DNA of 9,762 nucleotides from Candidatus Brocadiia bacterium (lineage in GTDB: Bacteria > Planctomycetota > MHYJ01 > WSZJ01), in assembly GCA_013360825.1 (NCBI GenBank), contig JABWAY010000146.1, positions 1 through 9,762 of the forward strand, read 5' to 3'. Below are positions 1-6,909 of the stretch, one piece after another; position 1 is the first letter of the stretch, and every line of letters starts with the position of its first letter. Made by a program: the position numbers and the translations under genes. Below the pieces are notes generated by a model that was not told the origin of the DNA, did not search any database, and worked only from the letters and a program-made list of their open reading frames with translations.

Positions 1-642
1 GCCCTGCCGGCCGCCGCGGCCGCGGACGGGGGGCCGGGCTCCCTCCAGCCGGTCGCGCCGCCGTCCCCGTACGAGATGGACGATCTGGCGCGGCGTCTCA
101 AGGCCGTGGGGGACAAGCTGGAGGCGCGGATCGAGAAGGAGAACCGGGACCTGGCCGAGGCCCGCGGGCATGTGGAGGGGATCCGGGCACGGACGTCGGA
201 GTCGCTGGCGATCCTCGAGAAGGAATCCGCGGCGATCAAGGACGAGCTGGCGGGGAAGGCCGCGGACGAGACCAAGGTTGCGGACCTCACGAAGCGGATC
301 CGGACGGAGCAGCAGAAGGCGCTGATCAAGCGGTTCGTGGCCGCGGAGATGGAGAAGGAGAACGCCAAGCTCAAGGCCGACCTCGGGCTCACGCCGGAGC
401 AGGCGGCGGCCTACGACCAGGTGGCGGCTGAGATGATGGACAAGTTCGCCGATGTCGGGTCGAGCTTCATGGACGGCGAGGCCAACCCGCTGAAGTTCGC
501 CGAGCTGGTCCAGGAGAACAACACGAAGATGTCCGCCGTGCTGTCGCCCGACCAGATGAAGCAGTACACCGACTATCAGCAGAAGCGGTGGGGGAACCGG
601 GGCGGCGGGGGTGGCGGCGGCGGCGGGGAGGGTGCGAAATGA
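1..642 (+). CDS. LTxxQ-motif (Spy/CpxP-like) envelope protein, 5' partial
   Basis: The frame is open from the first base, so the true start lies upstream. The first residues (ALPAAAAADGG, then a Pro-rich stretch) look like the end of a signal or anchor segment plus linker, and the ATG at 76 is probably internal. What is visible is a long, charged, helical, coiled-coil-prone region. It is followed by LTPEQ (388-402) and LSPDQ (541-555), 51 codons apart. The second motif sits in a context (LSPDQMKQY) much like that of Spy (LTPEQKKQF, from memory). Known members of this periplasmic family act as ATP-independent chaperones or metal-stress proteins; that role here is inference. The C-terminus is a run of nine glycines ending EGAK. 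The stop overlaps the next start in ATGA, so translation is probably coupled. It could instead be a lineage-specific coiled-coil protein with convergent motifs. Confidence 0.75.
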   Translation, partial: ALPAAAAADGGPGSLQPVAPPSPYEMDDLARRLKAVGDKLEARIEKENRDLAEARGHVEGIRARTSESLAILEKESAAIKDELAGKAADETKVADLTKRIRTEQQKALIKRFVAAEMEKENAKLKADLGLTPEQAAAYDQVAAEMMDKFADVGSSFMDGEANPLKFAELVQENNTKMSAVLSPDQMKQYTDYQQKRWGNRGGGGGGGGGEGAK

Positions 643-1367
643 GCAAACTTGCGGGAGCCTCGATGGCCGTGTCCCTGATCGTGGCCGGGGCGGCGGGGTG
701 GGCGCTTCACGACCTGCGCGCCCTTGAACCCAAGGTGGCGGCGCTGGAAGTTCCGGCGGATCCGAAGGCGATTCCGGAGGCGGCGAAGCCTGCGGCGGGC
801 GATCCGCGTGGGGTGCTGGCGTCGCGGATCGAGGCGCTGGAGCGCCGGGTCGAGCAGACGGACGAGACCCGCGGGTTCCACCTGGCGGCGTTCCGCAGGG
901 ACGCGGAGGAGACCGGGCTCGACATCGACGCCCAGACGCTGGAGATCCTGGCGCAGCTGGCCGCGATCCGCGCGAATCCGCCGGTCGAGCTCACCGACGC
1001 GATTCTGGAGGAGAAGGTGCGGGCCGGGCTGCTGGAGAAGCGCAAGAAGGACATGAAGAAGCTGGTGAAGAAGGAGGGGCAGAAGCAGCTCAAGAAGGCG
1101 GACGAGAAGCTCAAGCTCTCGCCGGAGCAGATGGAGAAGCTGAAGAAGTTCTTCGAGGGGCTCTACGACGAGTGGGCGGGGACGCTGGCGCAGATCTTCG
1201 GCGGGGAGGAGATCCCGCAGGAGCAGCTGAATGCGAAGGTCGAGGACACCAAGGCGCGCGTGGACGTCGAGATGAAGTCGACGCTGAGCCCGGAGCAGTA
1301 CGACACGTGGACCAGGGAAGTCGCTCCGTCCTTCTTCCAGGATCCGTTCCGCGGAGGCATCCGATGA
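639..1367 (+). CDS. LTxxQ-motif membrane-anchored protein, second paralogue
   Basis: The product has 242 residues. The ATG at 639 lies in an ATGA overlap with the previous stop, and GGGGAGGG (625-632) ends 6 nt before it, which decides the start over the longer open frame from 588. The N-terminus MSKLAGASMAVSLIVAG forms one hydrophobic segment (about residues 5-23) without an obvious cleavage site, so it is probably an inner-membrane anchor. After a Pro/Ala linker comes a short coiled coil (IEALERRVEQ) and then a very Lys-rich helix. LSPEQ (1116-1130) and a second LSPEQ (1284-1298) follow, 56 codons apart. This matches the architecture of its two neighbours, so the three are probably divergent duplicates of a Spy/CpxP-like unit. 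The chaperone or sensor role is inferred from the family only. The stop overlaps the next gene in ATGA. Confidence 0.85.
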   Translation: MSKLAGASMAVSLIVAGAAGWALHDLRALEPKVAALEVPADPKAIPEAAKPAAGDPRGVLASRIEALERRVEQTDETRGFHLAAFRRDAEETGLDIDAQTLEILAQLAAIRANPPVELTDAILEEKVRAGLLEKRKKDMKKLVKKEGQKQLKKADEKLKLSPEQMEKLKKFFEGLYDEWAGTLAQIFGGEEIPQEQLNAKVEDTKARVDVEMKSTLSPEQYDTWTREVAPSFFQDPFRGGIR

Positions 1368-2089
1368 AGGCTCTCCTGCCCGCCAGCCTGCTCCTCGCCG
1401 CCGTCAGCGGGGCGGGCGTCGCCTGGTTCGCGCCCGTCCGGGCCGACATCCAGGCCCGGAAACCCGCGCTGGACGAGCGCGGGCAGCCGACGACCGCTCA
1501 GCCCCTCAGCTCCCTGACCCCCGAGGTCCGGGCGCAGGCGGAGGATCTGCTGCGGCAGACCGGTGACCTCGAGGCGCGCCTGGACGCCCACGAGAAGGAA
1601 AGCGAGGCCGCCTGGAACGCGCTGCTGGCGGACGTCGCCCGCGAGAACGCGCGGCGGGAAGTCGAGGGACGCCGGATCGGCTCGGTCCTGGCCGCCGCCG
1701 GCGGCAAGGGGGTCGAGGGACAGGTCGAGGAGCTGATGGACGAGACCGCCCGGCGGCGGGCGAAAGGATTCGTCAAGGGGTGGATCGAAATGGAGGCGGG
1801 GGTGCTGAAGTCGCGCCTCGCCCTCTCGGGGACGCAGGCGACCGCGATCGACCAGGCCGTCGCAGACATCCTTAAAGAGGAAGGCGAGAAGATCGACGCC
1901 TCCTCGCCCGACGACAATTTCATGGGATGGCGCGGGGATGTCATGAAGAGCGCCCGGGGGAAGTTCCAGGAGCGCCTCGACATCGTCCTCACGGGCGAGC
2001 AGAAGGCCACCGTGCAGGAATGGTGGAAGGACCCCGACTGGGGGAAGGCGTTCCGGGAGCAGAACTCGGAATCCATCCAGGGGAAGTAG
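1364..2089 (+). CDS. LTxxQ-motif membrane-anchored protein, third paralogue
   Basis: The product has 241 residues. The start at 1364 overlaps the preceding TGA, and CGGAGG (1352-1357) ends 6 nt upstream. The N-terminus MKALLPASLLLAAVSGAGVA is a signal or anchor segment; VRA before Asp (about residue 28) could serve as a cleavage site. The middle is acidic, helical and Arg/Glu-rich. The motif pair is more diverged than in the first two genes, LSGTQ (1823-1837) and LTGEQ (1988-2002), 55 codons apart, but the spacing and the aromatic residues after the second motif (EWWKDPDWG) parallel the other two. It is the last gene of the coupled set. No U-tract terminator is evident after it; the next 113 bp carry a separate promoter. 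The function is inferred only from the LTxxQ family resemblance. Confidence 0.83.
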   Translation: MKALLPASLLLAAVSGAGVAWFAPVRADIQARKPALDERGQPTTAQPLSSLTPEVRAQAEDLLRQTGDLEARLDAHEKESEAAWNALLADVARENARREVEGRRIGSVLAAAGGKGVEGQVEELMDETARRRAKGFVKGWIEMEAGVLKSRLALSGTQATAIDQAVADILKEEGEKIDASSPDDNFMGWRGDVMKSARGKFQERLDIVLTGEQKATVQEWWKDPDWGKAFREQNSESIQGK

Positions 2090-2119
2090 CCGGGCCCGGA
2101 ATCCCCGGTCCGAAGTCGC

Positions 2120-2149
2120 TTGACTCCGATTCCAGCCGGTATCTACAAT
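2120..2149 (+). promoter_or_regulatory. sigma70-type promoter of the HEAT/receiver gene
   Basis: TTGACT (2120-2125) matches the -35 consensus at five of six positions. TACAAT (2144-2149) matches the -10 at five of six. They are separated by 18 bp. Transcription would begin near 2156, giving a leader of about 47 nt before the ATG at 2203. This stretch is visibly less GC-rich than its surroundings. It is the clearest two-box promoter in the window. Confidence 0.72.
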
Positions 2150-2189
2150 CCGCGCCCGCTGTTGGGGGATCGTTCCTTCTGCGCATCTC

Positions 2190-2196
2190 AAGGAGG
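2190..2196 (+). promoter_or_regulatory. Shine-Dalgarno fixing the start at 2203
   Basis: AAGGAGG is a perfect anti-Shine-Dalgarno match ending 6 nt before ATG 2203. It selects this start over the longer open frame that begins at 1927 inside the previous gene. The residues that follow form a proper signal peptide, which supports the choice. Confidence 0.85.
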
Positions 2197-2202
2197 CCGT
2201 TG

Positions 2203-4488
2203 ATGAGCGCCCGTTTCTGGCAGACTGCCACGCTGTTTGCCGCCCTTCTCGCCGGTCCGTCCGTGTTCGCCCAGGGAGCAGACGAGGAGTCGTTCAAGTC
2301 GCTGTTCCGTGAAGGAGTCGAGGCGTACAAGCGCGGCCAGGCGAAAGAGGCGTATGAGAAGCTGGAGCAGGCGCTTCGCATCAAGGTCGACGACCGCCTG
2401 GTCCTGTACATGCGGGACGAGGTCGGTTACGCGGTCCTGACGCAGATGATGGCCGAGGGCGGCGAGATCCGCCAGACGGCGCTGCGCATCCTGGAGTACG
2501 CCAAGGGGCGGGCGGAGAGTTTCAAGCGTTCGACGGAGGAGCGCGAGAAGCTGGTGGAGCAGATGGATTCGGACAGCTTCCCGCAGACGACGGAAGCGAT
2601 GCACAAGCTGATGAACTGCGGGACGTGGGCGTGCGAGAACCTGGTGGCGCACCTCGGGGACACGAAGAGCGAGCGTCTGCGGACGAACGTGATCGTGTGT
2701 CTGTCGAAGATGGCGGAGGAGGCGACGCTTGCGGTCGCCGAGGCGCTGAATTCGACGGACAAGCTGACCCGGCAGAACGCGTGCGTCGTGCTGGGGAACA
2801 TCGGCGACATCCGCGGGCTGGCGGAACTGCGGCGCGTGGTGGAGAACGGGAGCGAGGCGGCTGAGGTGAAGAGTTTCGCGCAGTCCGCGATCGACCGGAT
2901 CATGAAGGCGCACCCGGAGGAGTCGGCGTGGGCCGGGAAGAGCGCGAAGGAGACGTACGTCGGGCTGGCGGAGCGGTGGTACCGGTCGCATCCGTCGGTG
3001 ATGCACTACATGTTCGGCGACCACCTGGTGTGGCGCTGGTCGCCCTCGAAGGATGCGCTGGTCGGCCGTGAGGTTCCGCCGTTCGCGCTGAACGAGGAGC
3101 TGGCGGAGGAGGCCTGTCACGACGCGATCGCCCTCGACAACAATTTCCTTCCGGCGTGGAGCCTGATTGCCTGCGTGTCGTACCAGCAGGAGGAGGAGGG
3201 GCGGATCGCCCTGGAGGACGGAGAGTCCAAGCTGGCGATCGGGGACATCAAGCCCGAGGACCTCGAGGGGCTGAAGAAGGAGCTCGCGAACATCGACCAG
3301 GCCGGGTATCTGGGGCAGATGGGCGGCACGACGGCCCTGTTCCTGGCGCTGGAGAAGAGCCTGGCGGACGAGACGGCGCAGGTGAGTGCGGCGATCTGCC
3401 GGGCGCTGGCGCGGACGGCGAAGTGGGAGGAGCTGCCGGGCGCGGCCGGGGCGGCGGGGACGCCGCTGTCGGAGGCGCTCAAGAACGGCGACAAGAGGGT
3501 CCGTTATGCGGCGGCCGAGGCGGTCGCGGCGCTGTTCCCGCAGCAGTCGGTCGGCAATTCGGAGCTGGTCGTGCCGAACCTGGCCGAGGCGGTCGGTGAG
3601 CAGTCGGTCCGGGTCGTCCTGCTGATCGAGCCCGACGACAACACGCGCGGCCAGATGCGCGAGGCGCTCAACGGGATGGGCTGCTACGTGGTGGAGGCTC
3701 CCGATGCCGCGCGCGGCCTGATGAAGGCCAAGGAGTTCCCGACCGAAGACGTGATCATCTGCGACGGGACGACGCTCAACCAGGTCGTCTTCAGCGTGAG
3801 CGTGCTGGGCAAGAACCAGAGCGAGGCGTCCGTGCTGGACTCGCTTCAGGAGGACCTGCGGACCCGCCAGATCCCGATCATCGTCACCGGCGGAAGCAAC
3901 GAGGACGTCAGCAAGTGGCAGGGGATCTTCAAGACCGAGGTGAAGGACTATTCGCTCAAGACGATCGACGCGGCGGAGTGGAAGAAGAAGCTGGATCCGA
4001 TTTTCGCCGAGGACAAGGTCCTGAACCGGTCGAAGCGTCGCGCCGAGGAGTCGGCGATCCGTGCGGCCGAGGCGATCGCCTCGATCCGGATCCAGGACAC
4101 CGCGTTCACGAACTTCGCTTCGGCCGTCGGCCCGCTCGCCGGGGCGCTCGAAGGCCGTCCGGACACGATCCGCATCCCGGTCTGCAAGGCGCTCGGGGCT
4201 CTCGGCCAGGCGGACCAGACGGCGATCGACGCTCTTTCGAAGGTGCTGGCCGACCCGGGCAACGACAAGGGCGTCCGGTGCGCGGCGGCGGAGTGGGGGC
4301 TGGCCCGGATTTTCCAGCAGTCCGGCGCGACCCCGAACGAGGACTGCGTGAAGGCCCTGATCGCGGGGATCACGGACGCGGACAACGACGTCCAGCGGGC
4401 GACTTCCAGGGCGATCGGCGCGGCGAAGATGTCGAACGAGCAGCGCGCGGCGATCTTCGCGGAGAAGCGGCTGCACGGGATCAAGTAG
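2203..4488 (+). CDS. Secreted HEAT/TPR-repeat protein with embedded receiver-like (REC) domain
   Basis: The product has 761 residues. MSARFWQTATLFAALLAG leads to SVFA before Gln, a signal peptidase I-type signal peptide. Regions in order: TPR-like helices (about 30-65); HEAT-like repeats (about 133-234); a TPR-like stretch rich in Trp, Tyr and His (about 245-340); HEAT-like repeats (about 373-466); a receiver-like domain (about 469-600); HEAT-like repeats to the end (about 605-761). In the receiver-like part, VVLLIEPDD gives the acidic pair D478/D479. VIICD gives D521 in the phospho-acceptor position, PIIVT gives T562, and KDYSLK gives K586. About 11 extra residues lie between D521 and T562. 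HEAT and TPR arrays usually serve as protein-binding scaffolds, so a role in assembling an envelope complex is inferred. With its own promoter and terminator, the gene appears monocistronic. A receiver domain outside the cytoplasm is unexpected; it may be a degenerate structural fold. Confidence 0.88.
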   Translation: MSARFWQTATLFAALLAGPSVFAQGADEESFKSLFREGVEAYKRGQAKEAYEKLEQALRIKVDDRLVLYMRDEVGYAVLTQMMAEGGEIRQTALRILEYAKGRAESFKRSTEEREKLVEQMDSDSFPQTTEAMHKLMNCGTWACENLVAHLGDTKSERLRTNVIVCLSKMAEEATLAVAEALNSTDKLTRQNACVVLGNIGDIRGLAELRRVVENGSEAAEVKSFAQSAIDRIMKAHPEESAWAGKSAKETYVGLAERWYRSHPSVMHYMFGDHLVWRWSPSKDALVGREVPPFALNEELAEEACHDAIALDNNFLPAWSLIACVSYQQEEEGRIALEDGESKLAIGDIKPEDLEGLKKELANIDQAGYLGQMGGTTALFLALEKSLADETAQVSAAICRALARTAKWEELPGAAGAAGTPLSEALKNGDKRVRYAAAEAVAALFPQQSVGNSELVVPNLAEAVGEQSVRVVLLIEPDDNTRGQMREALNGMGCYVVEAPDAARGLMKAKEFPTEDVIICDGTTLNQVVFSVSVLGKNQSEASVLDSLQEDLRTRQIPIIVTGGSNEDVSKWQGIFKTEVKDYSLKTIDAAEWKKKLDPIFAEDKVLNRSKRRAEESAIRAAEAIASIRIQDTAFTNFASAVGPLAGALEGRPDTIRIPVCKALGALGQADQTAIDALSKVLADPGNDKGVRCAAAEWGLARIFQQSGATPNEDCVKALIAGITDADNDVQRATSRAIGAAKMSNEQRAAIFAEKRLHGIK

Positions 4489-4505
4489 GACCGGAAGGAA
4501 GACAC

Positions 4506-4536
4506 GAGGCCCCGGCGAAAAGCCGGGGCCTTTTTT
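4506..4536 (+). terminator. Rho-independent terminator
   Basis: A 9-bp perfect stem pairs GGCCCCGGC (4508-4516) with GCCGGGGCC (4522-4530) around a GAAAA loop. Six T residues follow directly (4531-4536), and an A-T and a G-T pair can extend the stem. It begins 18 bp after the HEAT/receiver gene and separates it from the next transcription unit. Confidence 0.93.
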
Positions 4537-4564
4537 CATGGACCGGTCGCCCCCCCGGAGGCTG

Positions 4565-4570
4565 TAGAAT
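4565..4570 (+). promoter_or_regulatory. -10 box for the secreted TPR gene
   Basis: TAGAAT matches the -10 consensus at five of six positions. It lies just past the terminator and 28 nt before ATG 4599. No convincing -35 is seen; TGGACC (4539-4544) is the best candidate but the spacing is 20 bp. The box overlaps the alternative ATG at 4569, which argues against that earlier start. Confidence 0.45.
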
Positions 4571-4586
4571 GCGGGACAGGGGGAGC

Positions 4587-4591
4587 AGGAG
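4587..4591 (+). promoter_or_regulatory. Shine-Dalgarno fixing the start at 4599
   Basis: AGGAG ends 7 nt before ATG 4599. This favours 4599 over the in-frame ATG at 4569, which would put ten mostly charged residues in front of the signal peptide. Confidence 0.7.
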
Positions 4592-4598
4592 TCGCGCC

Positions 4599-5453
4599 AT
4601 GCTCCGAGTCGCAGTCGTGCTGCTGGGTCTGTCCGGCGTCGCCCACGCCGGGTTCGGGTTCACGTGGTCGCACACCTCCAGCCATTCGAGCTGGAACGTC
4701 TCGGTCGGTGTCGGAGGCTACGGCGCGGCCGTCATCCCGGTTCCGGCTCGCAGTTTCGGCGTGATCCATGGCCGCCGCCCGACTCCCGGGAACCGGTTCC
4801 TCGCGACGACGGAGAACGTCTGGTTCTACAACCCCTACGATCCGCCGAGCTACCGGACGTTCGGGCTGGTCTACCTGGACGCCGACGGGCGCGTGACGGG
4901 CGTTTCCGAGTACCCGAAATCCGGCCGCGGGTTCGACTTCGACCTGACGGTGATCCAGCGCGAAGCCGCGATCCGTGAGCGGGGTCTCGGGACCGCGGAC
5001 GCCGCGGCGCGGAAGGCCCGGAGCGCGGCGATCCGGGCCGGACTGGACTTCCTGCGCTCGCGGCACTACGTGGACGCCCAGACGGCGCTCAAGGGGGCGG
5101 TCTGGATCGATCCGGAGGACGGGCCGGCGCAGATGCTGTACGGGATTGCGCTTCTGGCCTCAGGCGAGGTCCCCCCGGCCGCCAAGGCGGTCCGCCGCGG
5201 ACTGGAGGCGATGCCGGAATTCCGGGCCGGCTGGGCGCGGCTCGTGGACCTCGTCCCGGACCGGGGCGAGCGGGAACGGATCGTGCGCGACATCGACTCC
5301 CGACTGGCCGCCGACGCCGGCAACGCCGGCCTCCGGTTCCTCGCCGGCTGGCTGCTCTTCTCGCAGGGCGAGCCCGCGCGGGCCGCCGAGCACTGGAAAC
5401 TTCTCCCCGAAGACCCGTTCCGCGCGCGCCTTCTCGCCCTCGCCTCCGACTGA
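4599..5453 (+). CDS. Secreted protein with C-terminal TPR-like region, function unknown
   Basis: The product has 284 residues. MLRVAVVLLGLSGVAHA before Gly is a compact signal peptide with an AHA cleavage motif. The mature N-terminal part (about 18-135) is rich in Gly, Ser, Trp, Tyr and His, with short alternating strands (FTWSH, WNVSVGVGGYG, VWFYNPY, TFGLVYLDADGRV). It looks like a small beta domain that I do not recognise. From about residue 144 to the end, helices with TPR character follow: a segment with AQTALKGAVWIDPEDGPAQ, then AAKAVRRGLEAMPEFRAGW, then ARAAEHWKLLPEDPF. TPR modules bind partner proteins, so an envelope adaptor role is plausible but inferred. The gene lies alone between the upstream terminator and the kinase promoter. 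The signal peptide makes it an exported neighbour of the secreted HEAT protein, with no direct evidence that they interact. Confidence 0.82.
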   Translation: MLRVAVVLLGLSGVAHAGFGFTWSHTSSHSSWNVSVGVGGYGAAVIPVPARSFGVIHGRRPTPGNRFLATTENVWFYNPYDPPSYRTFGLVYLDADGRVTGVSEYPKSGRGFDFDLTVIQREAAIRERGLGTADAAARKARSAAIRAGLDFLRSRHYVDAQTALKGAVWIDPEDGPAQMLYGIALLASGEVPPAAKAVRRGLEAMPEFRAGWARLVDLVPDRGERERIVRDIDSRLAADAGNAGLRFLAGWLLFSQGEPARAAEHWKLLPEDPFRARLLALASD

Positions 5454-5493
5454 TCGCCGCAGTTCCGTCGTCGCCATCCCGCGGCGCCGCCGC

Positions 5494-5499
5494 TATACT
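5494..5499 (+). promoter_or_regulatory. -10 box immediately before the kinase start
   Basis: TATACT matches the -10 consensus at five of six positions. It ends 6 nt before the GTG at 5506, so the transcript would begin at or next to the start codon. No -35-like hexamer is evident at 15-19 bp. No Shine-Dalgarno lies between the box and the start, as expected for a leaderless mRNA. Confidence 0.5.
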
Positions 5500-5505
5500 C
5501 CCGCC

Positions 5506-6867
5506 GTGCAGCAGAATTCCTTTGGCGCCCTCGCCGTCCAGCGCGGCTACCTCACGCTCAGGCAGCTCAACGAGTGCCTGTCGCTTCAGAACTCCCTCCG
5601 CCAGCAGGGGAAGGCTGCTCCGAAGATTGCGACGATTCTGATCAAGAAGGGGCACATGACGGTGGAGGCGGCGCGGGAGGTGATTGACGCGCAGAAGGCG
5701 GACGGGACGGAGCCGGAGGAGGAGGGGCTGGAGGAGATCGCGCTGGCGGACCAGGTGGACCTGTCGTTCGGGGCGGTGGCGGGGGATCTCGGGCTGGCGC
5801 TGGCGGAGCAGGTGGAGGAGTGCCTGCGGGAGCAGCGGGAGAAGAAGATGCGCCGCGTGCCGCACCGGCGGATTGCGGCGATGATGGTGGACAAGGGGTA
5901 TCTGACGTCCGCGCAGGCGAAGATGGTGCTGAAGGTGCAGGAGAAGAAGCGCGGGTATGAGCTGATTCCCGGGTATCGGGTGCTGGGGCTGGTGGGGCGC
6001 GGGGCGATGGGGACGGTGTACAAGGCGCTTCAGGTGCGGATGGAGCGCGAGGTGGCGATCAAGATCCTGTCGCCGAAGTATGCGCACCGGCCGGAGTTCG
6101 TGGAGCGGTTTTTCCGCGAGGCGAAGGCGGCGGCGCGGGTGAGCCACGCGAACATCATCCAGGCGATCGATGTCGGGGAGTACAACGGGCTGCACTATTT
6201 CGTGATGGAGTACGTGGACGGTCGCTCGGTCGGGAGTCTTCTGGCCCGCGGGGAGACGTTCGAGGCGAAGGAGGCGTGCTCGATCGTGCGACAGGTGGCG
6301 TCGGCGCTGGAGGCGGCCTGGCTGGCGGGGCTGCTGCACCGGGACGTGAAGCCTGACAACATCCTTGTGACGGACGCGGGGACGGCCAAGCTGTGCGACC
6401 TGGGTCTCGCGAAGGCGATGGCGGGGGATCCGGACGAGACCGACCCGGAATTCGCGGTGGGGACGCCGGACTACATCTCGCCGGAGCAGTCGCTCGGGGT
6501 CGACCAGATCGACATCCGGAGCGACATCTACTCGCTCGGGGCGACGTTCTATCACATGGTGACGGGGCAGCTCCCCTTTACCGGCATCGACGCGGTCGCG
6601 GTGATGCGGAAACACGCGACCGAGGAGCTGCTGCCGCCGCGCATCCGGAAGCCGTCGCTGCCTCTGGGCGTCAACCTGATCATCTGCCGGATGATGGAGA
6701 AGTCGGCCCCTGCGCGCTATCAGCAGCCCGGCCAGCTGATCCGGGACCTGGACGCGGTGCTCGCGGGGCAGCCGCCGCCGACATTCCGCGCGGTGATGGA
6801 ACAGTCGCAGCCGGGGGCGGCGGGGAGCGGCCGGAAGGGGCCGATGCTGAAGCGCCTGCGGCGGTAG
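5506..6867 (+). CDS. Hanks-type Ser/Thr protein kinase with four MshEN-like N-terminal motifs
   Basis: The product has 453 residues. GTG 5506 is chosen because it keeps the first N-terminal repeat intact; the next ATG (residue 51) would remove it. Residues 6-28, 41-63, 88-110 and 123-145 share the pattern G/A-x6-G-x6-L/V/A-x3-L/I-x2-Q, as two pairs. This resembles the MshE/GspE-N nucleotide-binding motif. The kinase domain (about 157-420) has the glycine loop GRGAMGTVY (164-172), VAIK with K186, helix-C E205, HRDVKPDN with catalytic D280, DLG with D298 in place of DFG, GTPDYISPEQ (319-328), and DIYSLG (340-345). All catalytic residues are present, so it should be active. No membrane segment or PASTA domain is seen; the short basic tail (MLKRLRR) ends a cytosolic protein. 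The N-terminal module probably senses a ligand or docks a partner; c-di-GMP is one candidate. Confidence 0.93.
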   Translation: MQQNSFGALAVQRGYLTLRQLNECLSLQNSLRQQGKAAPKIATILIKKGHMTVEAAREVIDAQKADGTEPEEEGLEEIALADQVDLSFGAVAGDLGLALAEQVEECLREQREKKMRRVPHRRIAAMMVDKGYLTSAQAKMVLKVQEKKRGYELIPGYRVLGLVGRGAMGTVYKALQVRMEREVAIKILSPKYAHRPEFVERFFREAKAAARVSHANIIQAIDVGEYNGLHYFVMEYVDGRSVGSLLARGETFEAKEACSIVRQVASALEAAWLAGLLHRDVKPDNILVTDAGTAKLCDLGLAKAMAGDPDETDPEFAVGTPDYISPEQSLGVDQIDIRSDIYSLGATFYHMVTGQLPFTGIDAVAVMRKHATEELLPPRIRKPSLPLGVNLIICRMMEKSAPARYQQPGQLIRDLDAVLAGQPPPTFRAVMEQSQPGAAGSGRKGPMLKRLRR

Positions 6868-6909
6868 CTGTCGCGGATGGACTCCGGGCGGGGGCGGCGG
6901 GCTCCTGTG

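Noticed and set aside
2090..2118. GC-rich inverted repeat after the third LTxxQ gene as a terminator
   Set aside because: CCGGGCCCGG is palindromic, but no T-run follows and the stem has no proper loop.
2188..4539. 783-codon open frame on the minus strand opposite the HEAT/receiver gene
   Set aside because: Its translation is dominated by Arg, Leu, Asp, Val and Pro repeats typical of an antisense shadow in high-GC DNA. The plus-strand gene has a promoter, a Shine-Dalgarno, a signal peptide and recognisable repeats.
4569..4598. Earlier in-frame ATG for the secreted TPR protein
   Set aside because: It overlaps the -10 box TAGAAT, lacks a spaced Shine-Dalgarno, and would add a charged extension to a compact signal peptide.
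5089..6615. 508-codon minus-strand open frame opposite the TPR and kinase genes
   Set aside because: It is His/Arg/Leu-rich without domains and spans two well-supported plus-strand genes and their intergenic promoter.
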